Below are positions 20,862 to 32,307 of a stretch of DNA of 64,000 bases, one piece after another (position 1 is the stretch's first letter; each line of letters starts with the position of its first letter). Origin of the DNA: Heliocidaris erythrogramma (taxonomy: Eukaryota > Echinodermata > Echinoidea > Camarodonta > Echinometridae); contig CM046855.1 of NCBI GenBank assembly GCA_025617745.1, positions 49,145,813 through 49,209,812 on the forward strand, in the 5' to 3' direction. The notes beneath the pieces were generated by a model. That model was not told the origin of the DNA and did no database searches. It saw nothing but the letters and a program-made list of their open reading frames with translations. The translations under genes and the position numbers were made by a program.

Positions 20862-23800
20862 GTAAGATTTCATTATCAAATTATTGCTAACATGACAAAC
20901 AAATCAAATGATTTGTTTGTGGATCAGTTGTTGTTCAACTTGATTGATTCTCAATTTCTCAATCTGTCATTTTCATTTTACCTTAAAATACTGCTATAAT
21001 AGTTGCTTAGTAAATGCTTTGAGAGATAAAGAGATTATAATGTATCCGTGCTCTATGAATCATCCTTACGTTTTAGTACTTTTATATGCATTTCAACTCA
21101 AATCCAAATAATAATTCTACCAATTTTATAGTTATGATGGAAACCGACTTGGCTTTCTTTCTTGGATACCTGGCTATTACCATCCTAGCAACCCGATTCA
21201 GATGTAAGCATTATTAATTATTTATTGGTGTATTGATGCATTCTTTAGTTTTATATATAGTGTGTTGAATATAATAGGTTTCGTAATTATATTTTGTCTA
21301 ACATTCATCCATTTATATTGTCATTTACGACTTTTGATTGTCATTCATTGTAATTCAAGATATTCATTTAGTATGTTTGCTTGAATAAAGTTTAGTTAAT
21401 TTTTTTTTCTGTAGTCACTTATTAACACGTGTCTTTGTCTTTTGTTTATGTTATTTTATGTTCATTGTTAATATTTCAGCTCATATTCGTTTTAAAAAGT
21501 GTACTGATTTATCCTAGTAATTATGATTAGAAACAATATGAGAAATAGACAATATAAGAGAAGAAAACAAACGAAGCTTCACGTTAACCACGTTTATAAC
21601 CTGTTAATTCGTTGATACTTTCAGTTCATTTACACTTCAATGCATTTTCTATTCTTATTGTTCCAGACGTCTTGTTACGGAAGAAACTGCTCCACCTAAC
21701 CTACCGGTTGTTCTATAGCAGTCTCTTTCTCAAGACACTGTGTCTCCTACTCCTAAACATCGAACTATCGAGGTTTGCCCGAACTGGACTTGAAACGACT
21801 ACGCTGCAAGACACGGGTGGGATGAATTCGCTCTTTAGACACTTTTTGATACGCCTTAAAAGTGAAAACAGCATCCAGAACCTTATTCGCATTATGTGAT
21901 AAATGAATATAGGATTTTCCGGTCAATTTCAAACTTTCTCCAATCAATTTAACGTTTCGAGCAAAAACTAAACAAAACAAATCATTCATTACGAGGATAC
22001 AAAATACTTTGTATATATGTTTATACGTGTTCTTATTTATTTTGTATTGCTGTTGTGAGTTTATAGTCATGATTTGTTGTGTTGGGGTTTGTTTTTACTA
22101 TTGTTTCTTATTATTGTTAACAGGGCCTCTTGGAAGTCCACCACTATTGGTGATAATGGGTCACCCTGTCTAAATATCATAAATAAATAAATAAATAAAT
22201 AAATGAATTTCGCCCGAAATGGGATCGCGGTAAAAAAAATCAAAATCTTTAATTTGAATGATCGATAGACACGATACGCGAGGTATCGTTTAATTTCATT
22301 TACCATTTTACGAATTTGATTGGCAACAGTTGAAAATTGACCGGGAAATCCTATATTAAAGGAATCATTTGATAACAAAAAGAACTGTAACTGTAGAGAC
22401 ATAGGCTAAACAGAAAAACAGGAAAGTGAACAGAAGATATACAATCATAGCACTTTAATGTAAACTTATAAAAAGAAGAAATCAAATGAGAATGTTTTAT
22501 TTTCTTATCTCCGCAGCTGAGATTCTCTCGTGCCTGTCTTCAATTCTCTTCGTCTCCGTTTTGCTGCTTGTATCGAAAGGGTTTTCTGTCACCAGGTAAG
22601 TACCAAATACCTCGTCACATTTTAAAGCAGAACCTGTCAAAAAACACGATTATGACGATGATGAAAATGTTGATACTGATGATGATGAAAATGTTGATAC
22701 TGATGATGATGATGATGATGATGATGACGATGGAGATGGTTATGTTGATGGGGATGATGGTTAAATACATTTATTTGATTCCTCTATACAGAGCTCACGC
22801 CAGCCTTGTTGGCACGGTGAAGATGATTTTCTATGGCTTGCTGTACACGGCATGCTATGTTGTAGTCTTCTTCGACCAACGTGTGCTCCTTGACCCCCAA
22901 GACATCATCGTCAGTAGGACATCTCTTTCTGGAAGTGGTTTGATTGCAGTCAAATTCTGTGGTAAGGGAGTAAAATAACCGTCAATATGGTGTGAAACGA
23001 ATATTATTCAACAGTGTTGGTGTGGAAATCATTCCCATCTTACTATATGTCATTCTTATCGTCTTCGTTTATAATTTGATATTATTTAATATTTTATTTT
23101 TATCAGTTGCATGCACCTTCTCTGTTACCATCCAATCAGAATCAAGCATTCAAATGAATCGTTTCAAGGTGGACTCTGATTTGCCAAGAGGAGGATTATT
23201 GCCATCAAAATAGCTTGTATATTACCACTCTCGTGTTTAATACGCTTCAATAGGAATAACCATACGAAGAATTTTCATTAAGACAAATTGTATTTATGAA
23301 AATATTCATCTATTATCCATGATTTTTCATCACCATCATACTGTTTCATTTACAGATGTCATTACAGTGAAACATAGATAAGATGATAATGTTTTGAATT
23401 CTATACTGATGAATCACTAATTGGCGTTCGTAATCAAGTTCATCAATAAAATCTATTTCAGAATGTTTTCTTTCTAACGGATGGAACACTGAATTTGAAA
23501 ACTTTTTCTTTTCTTTTCTTTTCACCTCAGGCTGCATATTTTTCGTGTTCGGTTGTTTCTTTTCGATCAAGAACTACCCGAGAAAGGCGCTCTTCTATAT
23601 ACCATTCACTTTATTTTTTAGTGTTTGGTTTGTGACTGAGCCCATCTATCGACTCCTCTCGCTTAAAGAAATCTACAGAGTTCTGCTGAGGTAAAAAAAA
23701 ATAAATTCTAGATTCCATCCTCTTAAAATGATATATATTTAAAAATAATATATAGGTTTACACAACTTTGATCGTTTTATTCATCTAGAACTCTTGAATA

Positions 23801-26800
23801 CAAATGCAGACCTTTCTTCCTTGAAACATAAATGTGATGTTGTTCTTATATAGCATTTTAATATACCTTCTTACTCCCGACTTCGCGCGTGTAAAGTCTA
23901 AAATTTAAACTTTAAAACACCTGCATGCACGCAGTTCTCTCTTTTCAATCATTGTGATATTCGATTTGCCCTTAGTAATAGATATATTTGTATTTTTATT
24001 ATTATTTAAGAAACACTGTACATTCGATTGCTATACTATATTACATGTAATCATTGTGTAATCCTTAAAATATATAATATAATAAATATACTACTATGTA
24101 ATATTTTTTGTACATATAACAATTTTGCTATCCCAAGTATGTTTCTATAATACTTTCAAAACTATAATGCCTTTTCAAAATGACTAATATATACGTGATT
24201 ATTTTGCAACGGATTTAAGAAATTATTTACCATCTATACATAATTATGATGACATGATTAAAGATACTTGAAGTTTAATGTGCAAAGACATTTTTGTTTA
24301 AAAAAACATTTATTATGAGGATACCAAATACGTTGTATATATATTTATGAATGTTCTTATTTCCTTTTTGGTATGAATTTATTTTCATGAATTTATTGTA
24401 TGCTATTGCAATCAGGGCCTCATGGAATACCACCACTATTGGTGATAATGAGTCACCCTGTTTAAATATCAGAAATGCATGAGTAATTAAGATTTATGTC
24501 GGTATTAAGCTCTGAATATGTCAGAATGTGTTTCACATAATGTCTTGTAAGCGAATGATCCCGCTGATTGGAAACATTCAGTGATGTTGTAGGTAGCCTA
24601 TTCTTAATTGTTTTCACTATACTATATACCCTTGATTTCTTTTCTTCACAGTCCGAATATCTGGAACGGAATCGACTTGGCCTTATCTTTTGCCGGGCAC
24701 GCCTATTTCTTGTTCATCACGAGGCCGGACCGTCTTAACAAACGGTTCCCATTCCATCTGCCTGCAGCCAAGGTATCATGATAACCTTGCATCTAATATC
24801 TCCAAACACATAATCAAAACATAATAATTTCAAGAAAGTAACGAGATGGGTTATGAAAGTTAGATATTGAACCGAAGAATAGCTTTACAGTAATAAACGT
24901 CTTTATTACAAAATGGAATGTGACGAGGGATGAGATACCGGTACGCAAAAACAAGAAAATAATGGAAGCGGAGACAATAAAAATAACATTATGAATATAT
25001 ACTATACATTTTTGAAAGGATAAGAAAAATGAAGTAATTCTCTTTGTTTAAACCCTCATTTCGTTTAGATTTCTTTCCGGGACGGCGATGAGGACTTGGA
25101 CAACCCCTACCAGCCGACGAATGATTTTTATTCTATCTTCCAGACTGGAAAGGAACCGAATGGAACGGATACGACTTTGACCATTCCAGATGACCCTGAG
25201 CATTTCTTAACACCCGTGGTATGTTAATCTTTAATCGGCTGTCAGCAAAGCTATGCCCTTTTAAAGATTTAGATAATCAGTTTTCACTGTGTCATACGTC
25301 CCCATGGGCTTTAAAAGCTGATAGGCCTGGGCTTTCAACAAGGGAATGGTATGAAGAAATGGGAAGAAATAAAGAATTGTGAGTTCGAATCCCAAGCCGA
25401 AGCTTATCCATGTACCTGTACGTTCAAACCTTGAAAGACAAAGGCTAATAAAAAGTAGAGGGAAAAGGTGAAATACTGCGTCAGATAAATGATATAAACA
25501 GGGTCAGATATAAGTAAAAGGAAAATGTGCATGCAGTGTAGGAAAGAAGAAGAAGATAGGAGTGGAAGATAACCAAAGAAAGAAGTACTCGACGGGGGGG
25601 GGGGGGGGGGGGAGGAGGGGTGTACATGTACTTCGAAAGGTACACAGAAATGGCTGTAGGAAATTTCTAGTTTGGTAGAATATATCCATAATTATTTTGT
25701 TTGTGTAACAGTTATAATTCTCCCTTTTTTTCCTCAGCTGCCATTCAGCGCGGACTCGGATGAATGCCTGGTTCTTCCCCGACCACCCTCACCATGTGTA
25801 CCAACTATGTCACCAACTGTTGCTAACACTGACGACAGTCCTATTGTTGTACCAACGGTGTCTGCAACAGTAGCTTGTGAAACATACAGTCCACCACCAT
25901 CGGCAGGTTTCCAAATGGCAACCTCCCTGACGGACTTGGCAAGCTACGAATGTCGTGTGCCAGCAACAAGGCGTGACCAAAAACCTCGCCCTCATCTCGC
26001 TGACACCATTCCAGGGACACGGCCAACATCTACAACGCCGACCGGATTTGTTGCCATGACCAAAGTCCTGGCTCAGCCGAAGATTAAGATCAAACCGGCA
26101 ACATCCTCTCGGACAAAGGCACTACCAAGTATGGCTGACATTCCTAAGAAAGACCGGGCTGCAGTGGGTATTATCTACGATATGTTACAATTACAAAAGT
26201 CGGTGATATTGTATGGAAGACCACCATGTACATGTGTAATTTACCTTATTTGTCTTATCGTCTAAGAAATCAATGAAGGGAATTCTACCGTTTCATTTTA
26301 TAAATTTAAGTGTAATTGTCTGTAAAAACAGTTATGTTTAAAGCAAATTAACAGAAGTCTTGGAGTTAATAATGATATTAATAACAATGATATTAAAGGA
26401 GTGACATGTTTTGAAATTTAATTCATATTTGTACTTTATCATGTTTATTGTCAGTAGAAAATCAAAGAATATGTCCTCGATGGTTGAATCTAATTCCTTC
26501 TTAATCCTCTCTTCTTGATCTTTTAAAGGTTGCTGTTCCCAAGGGAGGATTTTCCATCTTCTCCGTGCAGAAGCAACAGGTATTTGTCAGCTCTATACGT
26601 GTATGAATTATAGGAAATGTTTAGAAAAAATATAATGGATATTTTGTCACAGTGTTGATAACATTGATCGGTCTACATATCAATGTTTTGAAGAAACGAA
26701 CGCTTCACTCGAGTAAAACTAATCGGATCTCTCTTTTTTTTTCTTTTAGTTTTTTAGTATACCTTAATGAGATGTGTATCACTTGTGTAACAATTAAGAT

Positions 26801-29800
26801 GATTGTTTAATTTGCTAAGATTCATTGCATAATCATAATGTGCATGTTCTGTACACTTGTTTGTATCATGCCGACAGCTTTCTAATAAAATGATATTAAT
26901 GTTTGAATATTTTATTCAGGACCCCGTGACTACTCCTAAGGTCTCTGATACAGACATACAGAAGGGGAAAGTTCACTCTGGCGTAGAGGTATACTTCACC
27001 GTTAATTCAATAATGCTTAAAATGGAATTACACAACAATTTTTAATAAACAATGAATGATTACTACTATATATACCAGAAAGTAACTCGACGATCTAAAC
27101 GCAGCAAAACGCTCATTTTGCTGTTGTTCTTGTCTTTTGTTCTCTTTAATTCGCACTTTTATTGTAGTCTGACATATTTCTAGGTATGTGAATACAGTAT
27201 AATGGATTGTAAGTTTGGTATACTAAGTCCAAATGAAGTCACTGACAAATGATAAATGTAAGGGGAACACGTGCAAAGTAAACACATTATTATGTCTGAA
27301 TTGGAAATTTCATCATGAATGGCGTGCAACAGAATACTTATTGCTTCAAAAAAAAAATTGTTGCCGGGTAGCCAATCATCCATGTATTATATATATATGT
27401 GTGAGATGAAAAAGAGATTTTCGAGAGTGAAAAAAGTGTTGGCTTGCTGTAATCTGTTCAATACCAACTGTTGAGACATTACATCAAAGTCCCATTCTGG
27501 AGCTGATCGTAATGTTCCAAATTTTACACTTCACCGTTGAATCATCTTATGTTCAATCACATCGCATATTTCTTTTCTTCGAAAGGTTGCTGCTCCGAAA
27601 GGAGGATTTTCCATCTTTGCCGTGCAGAAGCAACAGGTATTTATCTCATTGCTTTAAACTGTTGTATATTGTTACCTTCTCTCAGGAATATTGATGGATC
27701 TGCACTCTACATTGATTCAAAACACTTTTCCTTAAGGCAAAACTAATCAACATTAATTTTATTTCAAGAATCCTGAAGAATGATGTCTCGTTATTATAAT
27801 GCTTCCGCTATTATAACGCTTGTAAAACATAAGAAAATGAGAATTTCTGAAGCTAAGAAATGCAATAAAAAATAAAGCCTCCTATGTCTACGTTTTCTTT
27901 AATTCATTGATAAATAGCATTGTATCATGTTTTACATTTTATTAGGACACTCCGACTTCCCGTAAGATCTCTGATACATACCTCATGGAACCACAGCAGG
28001 TGAAGATTTACGATGTCAACAATGTATACTTACTTGTAATTTCAAAATACTTATTGTCAAACGAAATCAAAGCAATTTTTTCAGGTAATGGGGTGGACAT
28101 AATATACCACATGATTGCAGAGAAGGTGATAGATTCATGATTTAAGCATGAAGATGCCCGTTTATTCAGAATATTATGCTGTGTGTGTGCATAATATTCC
28201 TTTTTGCTCTTTTTTAGTTAAAATATCAATTTAGAAATATTAGTGCGACATTTTAGCACTTTCGTAAAACAATTGATGTAAGTAGAATAATAATAATGAT
28301 AATAGTGGCATCTTATAATTGAAAAAGCGCTTAGGTCCGTCAAGCTTGACGCTCATGATGCTATACATATAAAGAAAGTACAAGAATATTTGAAGACCAA
28401 CAAAACTGTAAGGCCGTTTACCAGAAAGTTATAGATGAGCCGTTAAGGGAAAAAATGAACTATAATACATATTATGGATAAAATATTTTGTTTCTGTTTT
28501 GATCATGGACATGATATTAAGATACAGCATGTATCATATATCTCTGTGGTCTAGTGGTGAAGGCATTGGCGTTCTAAGCCAACAACCCGGGTTCGATTCC
28601 CGGCGGATACATTTTTGTCAACCTTTGCAAAACTTTCAAAAAGAGAGGACAGCTCAGGGGAACTTTGCCTTAAGCTTCACAACCATTATTCTCTCATTTT
28701 TATTTCTCACAATTATATATATATATATATACATGTAGTCATGGTATTTGTGAGATTATGATGATCCGTGAATTCCCAAAGTGTGGATATAAATCCGTTT
28801 TTACAATGTTCAACTTTTTTTGAAATACCTATGCTGGAATAATTATTACACCAAAATACGTAGACAATTTGGATTTTAAATTGGTTCTTGTAACAGGTAA
28901 GACCAGATATCATCCTGCCACCGGTCAAATCCTCCATTGACTCCATTGTGTTACCTCCGATTAAGACCATCGAAGGACCTGGATGTGCTGTTCAGCTGAC
29001 CAAGGCTTTTGAGAAAGAGCGTCTGGTGACCTGCAGATCTGTTGATGAGTCCTTGCAGATCAAGGCCACTGGGGAATCCGGATCGTATACGATGGTGTCT
29101 GATGAGAGCAACAACCTGGCCAACGGCACACAGAAGGTGCGGCAAATCACTGTCAGACCCGTTGATGATCCTTTGAAGACCAAGACCACTGGAGAATCTG
29201 GATTAGATTCTAAGGTTCCAGAAAGTAAGGGTCAGACCAGCGGCACTTCGAAAGTTCTCATTATCAATGTACGACCAGCTGATGATCCTTTCCAGACCAA
29301 GGCCGTGGAAGAATCCAGATCTGCTGTTCAGGCTTCCAAGAGCGAGGGTCAGACTAAAGCAACCGACAACGTTCGCCTAATCACCGTCAGATCGGTTGAT
29401 GAGCCTCTGCAAACCAACGTTAGCGATGGACCTGGATCTGTTGGTCAGCTACCAAGGAGTCAGAGTGTTGTCGAGTCAATATCATCTGGACTTCCATCTG
29501 GCAAGAGCAAGGGCACAGTATCTGCACCAAAGCTTTCTGCCTGGACCACGGATCCTGTGATGCCACTGAAGATCGAGTGTTGCCAGGTTTCAAAACCTCC
29601 TGCTGATCCTCTGAAGATGCCGTTCCAGGTGCCATCACCTAAGATCCTGAACTGGACCACCGAGCCTCTTGTACCTCTGGAGATCGGGCACTCCAAATCT
29701 TCACCTGGATTGATCTCTGCACAGCCTGTCAAGGTTCAGGAACCTGTATCTACACCTGAGCCTGAAGAGATCATTAGCAGCAGCCACGGGGAGACTGTTA

Positions 29801-30789
29801 AGAAAAGCCTCCAGGATCTAGAACTGCATGGTCCTCCGACTGCTCCAACTGATCAGACCACTGTTCTAAGATCTGTAGACCAGGACTGGCTGCCTGCTAC
29901 TGATGGAGGAGACTTTCAAAAGGTACTCTTCTATCAAAATGTTTATATCTATCATCATTGTTCCATGGTTTGTGCCAACGGATTGTCTCGCTCTGTATTC
30001 TGTGTACTTTAACTTTTAAAAAGTAATTTCATTGATTATTTCAAGCGCATATACAACTTCTTTTTAAAGTATAGATGCCTTTGCAATTATTGATCGCAAC
30101 AAATTTCATTTTCTTCTTCTCGCCACAACTCTGTAGCTCGCCAAAAAGACCCAGAAGGAGCCATCATACAGGAGGTTCCCCAAACCGACCAACCTGGCAC
30201 TGAACCCCGATGACAGTCCTTCTGATGAGCCTCAAAAGGTGAGCCTCATCTGCCAGTGTCATCCCATCCTCCCTGATTTTCACCACATGCTGTTTTTTGT
30301 TCTTTTTTCTTTAATCTATTGTCGCTTTATCATGAGCGCTAGTTTTGTTAAAATCACAAGTGCATAACTAATGATGATCATCACTACACGAAGTATTTAT
30401 GAAGCGCTTTTTACAAGTTTCGAAGCACTGTATAACTCTTTTTTGCAAAATTACATATAATAGTACATATTACTTTCGTTGCTGAAATACTGTTACAAAT
30501 TTCAAATGACAAAAGGTAGAAAATTGCTGGGGATAATACATACACAATCGCAAACAACGATTGGCGTTATCATGCCAGGCAGATAGAAAAAAGCAGCGGA
30601 ATTTACTATTGTCTTTGTTTTTAGTTTTGTATCATAATTTCTCTTCATTCCTTCATTCATTCCTTTTTTCCCTTCTTCTCTGCTAAACTTTAGGCCATGG
30701 ATCCCAAGACCAAGAAGAAGCGACTCAGACGGTTCCTCAAGCTTGCTAGAAAGCGCAGACCAAAGAACAAGCCTGCTAAGGCTGACTAG
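16582..30789 (+). CDS. TMEM145-like seven-membrane-segment protein, 20 exons
   Basis: Exons by frame and splice sites: 16582-16683, 17250-17327, 19530-19610, 20233-20337, 20687-20861, 21132-21203, 21667-21816, 22517-22595, 22792-22961, 23531-23690, 24652-24772, 25069-25218, 25738-26163, 26529-26579, 26920-26988, 27586-27636, 27946-27999, 28897-29922, 30137-30238, 30694-30789. This gives about 1105 residues. Residues 1-23 are a signal peptide; 24-180 form a cysteine-containing luminal region like the GOLD-type domain of this family; seven hydrophobic segments lie between about 182 and 425, ending in FLFITRP and FPFHL. Human TMEM145 has closely similar stretches (FLIMTRPSAANKNFPYHV by memory), and GPR180 is the next relative. 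Family members are membrane proteins of the GOST group, often in Golgi or at the surface; the role here is unknown. Residues 432-1105 are a very long, low-complexity cytosolic tail ending in a basic stretch, far longer than the usual tail. The end of exon 13 (GCA before gtgggt) is the least certain junction. Confidence 0.88.
16764..16812. repeat. (GA)n microsatellite in intron 1
   Basis: Repeated GAGAGA with one interruption (GGGAAAGA). Simple repeat in the first intron. Confidence 0.85.
18134..18290. mobile_element. 157-bp foldback MITE inside the AGT satellite
   Basis: The left end CACACTTAGAAATAAAGGTA and the right end have imperfect inverted matches (GGTACAATTTTGCACC against GGTACCCTTTGCACC), and GGTGCA/TGCACC pairs recur inside. 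AGTAATA flanks both ends (18127-18133, 18291-18297). Because the host satellite is itself AGT-rich, that duplication could be chance. The 7-8-bp target fits hAT-like elements. Confidence 0.55.
18300..19490. repeat. AGT trinucleotide satellite, about 1.2 kb, in intron 2
   Basis: GTA/AGT repeats are broken at intervals by ATAGTAGTAATAGTAGTAGG and GAGTAGCGATA, giving a higher-order unit of roughly 30-35 bases. A smaller AGT block at 18085-18128 continues across the inserted MITE. It lies in intron 2 of the TMEM145-like gene. Confidence 0.9.
19680..19855 (+). mobile_element. LINE 3' end with (TTTGAA)n tail
   Basis: A short AT-rich segment ends in at least five TTTGAA units (about 19814-19850). 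Such a hexamer tail is typical of non-LTR element 3' ends. No coding part remains. In intron 3. Confidence 0.5.
21132..24772 (+). CDS. Exons 6-11 of the TMEM145-like gene: seven membrane segments
   Basis: Hydrophobic segments are LAFFLGYLAITILATRF, LFLKTLCLLLLNIEL, LSSILFVSVLLLVSKGF, MIFYGLLYTACYVVVFF, GLIAVKFCGCIFFVFGCFF, ALFYIPFTLFFSVWFV and LALSFAGHAYFLFIT. The KGFSVTR and NGIDLAL..GHAYFLF segments have the spacing seen in TMEM145/GPR180. Junction phases run 1,1,1,2,1,2,0 and all keep the frame. Confidence 0.85.
21985..22205 (+). mobile_element. Dispersed repeat, copy 1, with (AAAT)n tail
   Basis: Contains GAGGATACAAAATACTTTGT and CACTATTGGTGATAATGGGT, then CACCCTGTCTAAATATCATA followed by (AAAT)n. 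It matches the copies at 24310-24485 and, on the minus strand, 51030-51215. The tail suggests the 3' end of a LINE or SINE. In intron 7 of the TMEM145-like gene. Confidence 0.7.
22664..22760. repeat. GAT/ATG simple repeat
   Basis: GATGATGATG-type repeat in intron 8, just before exon 9. Any frame here is a product of the repeat. Confidence 0.8.
23970..24485 (+). mobile_element. Dispersed repeat, copy 2 (longer)
   Basis: Besides the 3' segment shared with 21985-22205, this copy matches the reverse complement of 51220-51690, for example ACTGTACATTCGATTGCTAT. It is the longest plus-strand copy. In intron 10. Confidence 0.65.
25593..25620. repeat. Poly-G run
   Basis: About twenty consecutive G with a short GGAGGAGGGG end, in intron 12. 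Homopolymer length is likely to vary and to be error-prone. Confidence 0.8.
25738..26163 (+). CDS. Exon 13 of the TMEM145-like gene: Pro/Thr/Ser-rich tail
   Basis: Starts after tttcctcag with LPFSADSDECLVLPRPPSP and continues as a proline, threonine and serine-rich stretch. The frame stays open to 26263, so an alternative ending at a stop there would give a short-tailed isoform. The GCA-gtgggt donor is chosen because it keeps phase 0 for exon 14. Confidence 0.6.
26529..26988 (+). CDS. Exons 14-15 of the TMEM145-like gene: first copy of a duplicated exon pair
   Basis: Exon 14 (26529-26579) encodes VAVPKGGFSIFSVQKQQ and exon 15 (26920-26988) encodes DPVTTPKVSDTDIQKG and seven more residues. 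Both are phase 0-0 and have proper acceptors and donors. Exon 14 matches exon 16 at 46 of 51 bases. Confidence 0.75.
27586..27999 (+). CDS. Exons 16-17 of the TMEM145-like gene: second copy of the duplicated exon pair
   Basis: Exon 16 (27586-27636) encodes VAAPKGGFSIFAVQKQQ and exon 17 (27946-27999) encodes DTPTSRKISDTYLMEPQQ. Exon 17 shares D.P/T..K.SDT with exon 15. The donor context (CAACAGgtattt) is the same as in exon 14. The spacing between the pairs is 1057 and 1026 bp, so the introns were copied too. Confidence 0.75.
28540..28611 (+). tRNA. tRNA-Arg(UCU)-like gene or pseudogene
   Basis: D arm GTCT/AGGC, a perfect 5-bp anticodon stem TTGGC/GCCAA with loop GTTCTAA (anticodon TCT), T arm CCGGG-TTCGATT-CCCGG and discriminator A are all present; B box GGTTCGATTCC is intact. 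The acceptor stem (ATCTCTG with CGGATAC) pairs badly at two positions. It is followed by TTTTT. It is probably a tRNA-derived sequence or pseudogene rather than a working tRNA. In intron 17. Confidence 0.5.
28897..29922 (+). CDS. Exon 18 of the TMEM145-like gene: four 39-40-residue tail repeats
   Basis: A 342-residue exon. Four tandem units begin near 29014, 29134, 29251 and 29368. They share the pattern V.CRSVDE/RPVDDP.(L/F)QTK...ESG, with periods of 120 and then 117 bases. After the repeats come WTTDPVMPLKIE and WTTEPLVPLEIG, a second, shorter repeat. No known domain is recognised; the region is likely disordered. Confidence 0.8.
30137..30789 (+). CDS. Exons 19-20 of the TMEM145-like gene: basic C-terminus
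   Basis: Exon 19 (30137-30238) reads LAKKTQKEPSYRRFPKPTNL and onward. Exon 20 (30694-30789) is short and strongly basic (KTKKKRLRRFLKLARKRRPK) and ends in a TAG. A basic tail could bind membrane lipid or act as a sorting or nuclear-type signal, but this is only inferred. Confidence 0.8.
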
Positions 30790-30814
30790 GAACCGGCACA
30801 TCACTTCAACAAAG

Positions 30815-30820
30815 AATAAA
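30815..30820 (+). terminator. Polyadenylation signal of the TMEM145-like gene
   Basis: AATAAA stands 26 bases after the TAG stop at 30787-30789. A short A-run begins about 20 bases on. The very short 3' UTR is unusual but possible. Confidence 0.6.
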
Positions 30821-30839
30821 ATATAATTTCAATACTTAA

Positions 30840-31426
30840 AAAAAAAGCTGGTTACTTTTTGATCATAAACAAACCTTCAAACAAGTGTAGACTTTATTTG
30901 GAATCACTTTTGGACCACAATGAAATCAAATTTATCAGAGAAAAACTAGCACTGGCAATCAAAACAATTGCAAAAATATCGAATGCTTTGAAATTGACAG
31001 CATAGTAGTATTTGATATAAGTGTGACGTAGTTGTAATTATTCAAAAGTGCAATTTAGTTATAAATCCATATAGATGGTATCATAATCTGTTGATCATCA
31101 CTTGATGAAACTCATTTACAATGCAATTTTTATTTTATCAAATCATTGTGCAATTGATATTTTAGCTCACACAAAAAATCAGTCGGCGTAAACTATATAT
31201 TACGCTCATATTATATTATGCAAACGAAAATTTATGATATTGCTGGCTCGATTTTATGACAATTTCCAGCAAATGATAATTATGATTATTTACGAAAATT
31301 AAATTGCTGTCGTAGAAAATCTAATGCGAGTTCTAAAAAAATATATATGTAAAAAATATAAAAGAAAATAAAAAAATTGAAAATGGAAATACAAAAAAAA
31401 GACAAAATTTAAAAAAAGAAAAATTA

Positions 31427-31457
<31 letters not shown>

Positions 31458-32099
31458 TGCATATGTAAATATATCTATTTATTTATTTTATTTCAAATTA
31501 TAAAAAAATTCATAAATGTGAATATCGATGAATGCTAAAAATTCTTATTTTTTAAGATGTCAAATCAGTGCTATGATATTAGAATGGATCAAACCTTTAT
31601 CGCTGTTCTGAAATACGAAAGAATTGTGCTAAGATTATGCACATTTTCAAAAAATAATTTATTGCAATAGCAATCACAGGAATTATTGAACGTTTACCAA
31701 ATGGGCATTTATGCAATAAAATCACTGTGCATTGAAAAAAAGGAATGAAGTCTGTTGTAACTTTTGGATTTTAGAAAACATATACTTACATATCTCTTGG
31801 AATGCCACAATTTGCATTTACTATCATTTCGTCAAATAACTGTATGGCGATTGTGATTTAAAATGACTTGATATCAATTAAGGAAATACTGGAAGATATC
31901 AAAACTTGGAAAAGAAAATGTTACTAAAGATTATCCAAAATGCATATGTGTAAGAGACTAACGACCCTTGCTACTCTGTTTAAGAAGCAAGCGAATCGGA
32001 CATTACATTTAAATATAGAAAGCATATCACTTCAACCTCATGTGACTGTATGCTTCAATCTCAATAAAAGTTCAAAAAATAATCCTACGTCTCTATTGT
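30840..32099. other. AT-rich gene-free stretch
   Basis: Very AT-rich, with (AT)n near 31434-31458 and A-runs. No gene or defined repeat recognised. Confidence 0.6.
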
Positions 32100-32275
32100 G
32101 TGTATGTGTGTAATTGGGTTTTTACAGACGTGTATCAATCAGATATGATTATTTACGTCTGGGACCGACCTTTAACGTCACCATCCGAAAGACGTGACTC
32201 AGTCTCGAACCTGGGTCCGCTGAATCAGTTTATAACTTCCACTGGTAGCTGGATTGTTCTTTATTGAAGGTAGTC
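32100..32275 (-). mobile_element. tRNA-headed SINE
   Basis: On the minus strand TAGCTACCAGTGG-like A box sequence is followed by AGGTTCGAGACT (B box), then the core TTTCGGATGGTGACGTTAAA with GGTCGGTCCC. The same core occurs in the repeat at 50850-51025. No RNA function is implied. Confidence 0.65.
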
Positions 32276-32307
32276 TGGGTCTGGGGCTTTTGGCGTGTTG
32301 TTTTTTT

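Noticed and set aside
22992-23213. Plus-strand frame between exons 9 and 10 of the TMEM145-like gene
   Set aside because: It lies in the intron. Skipping it keeps the frame and the membrane pattern.
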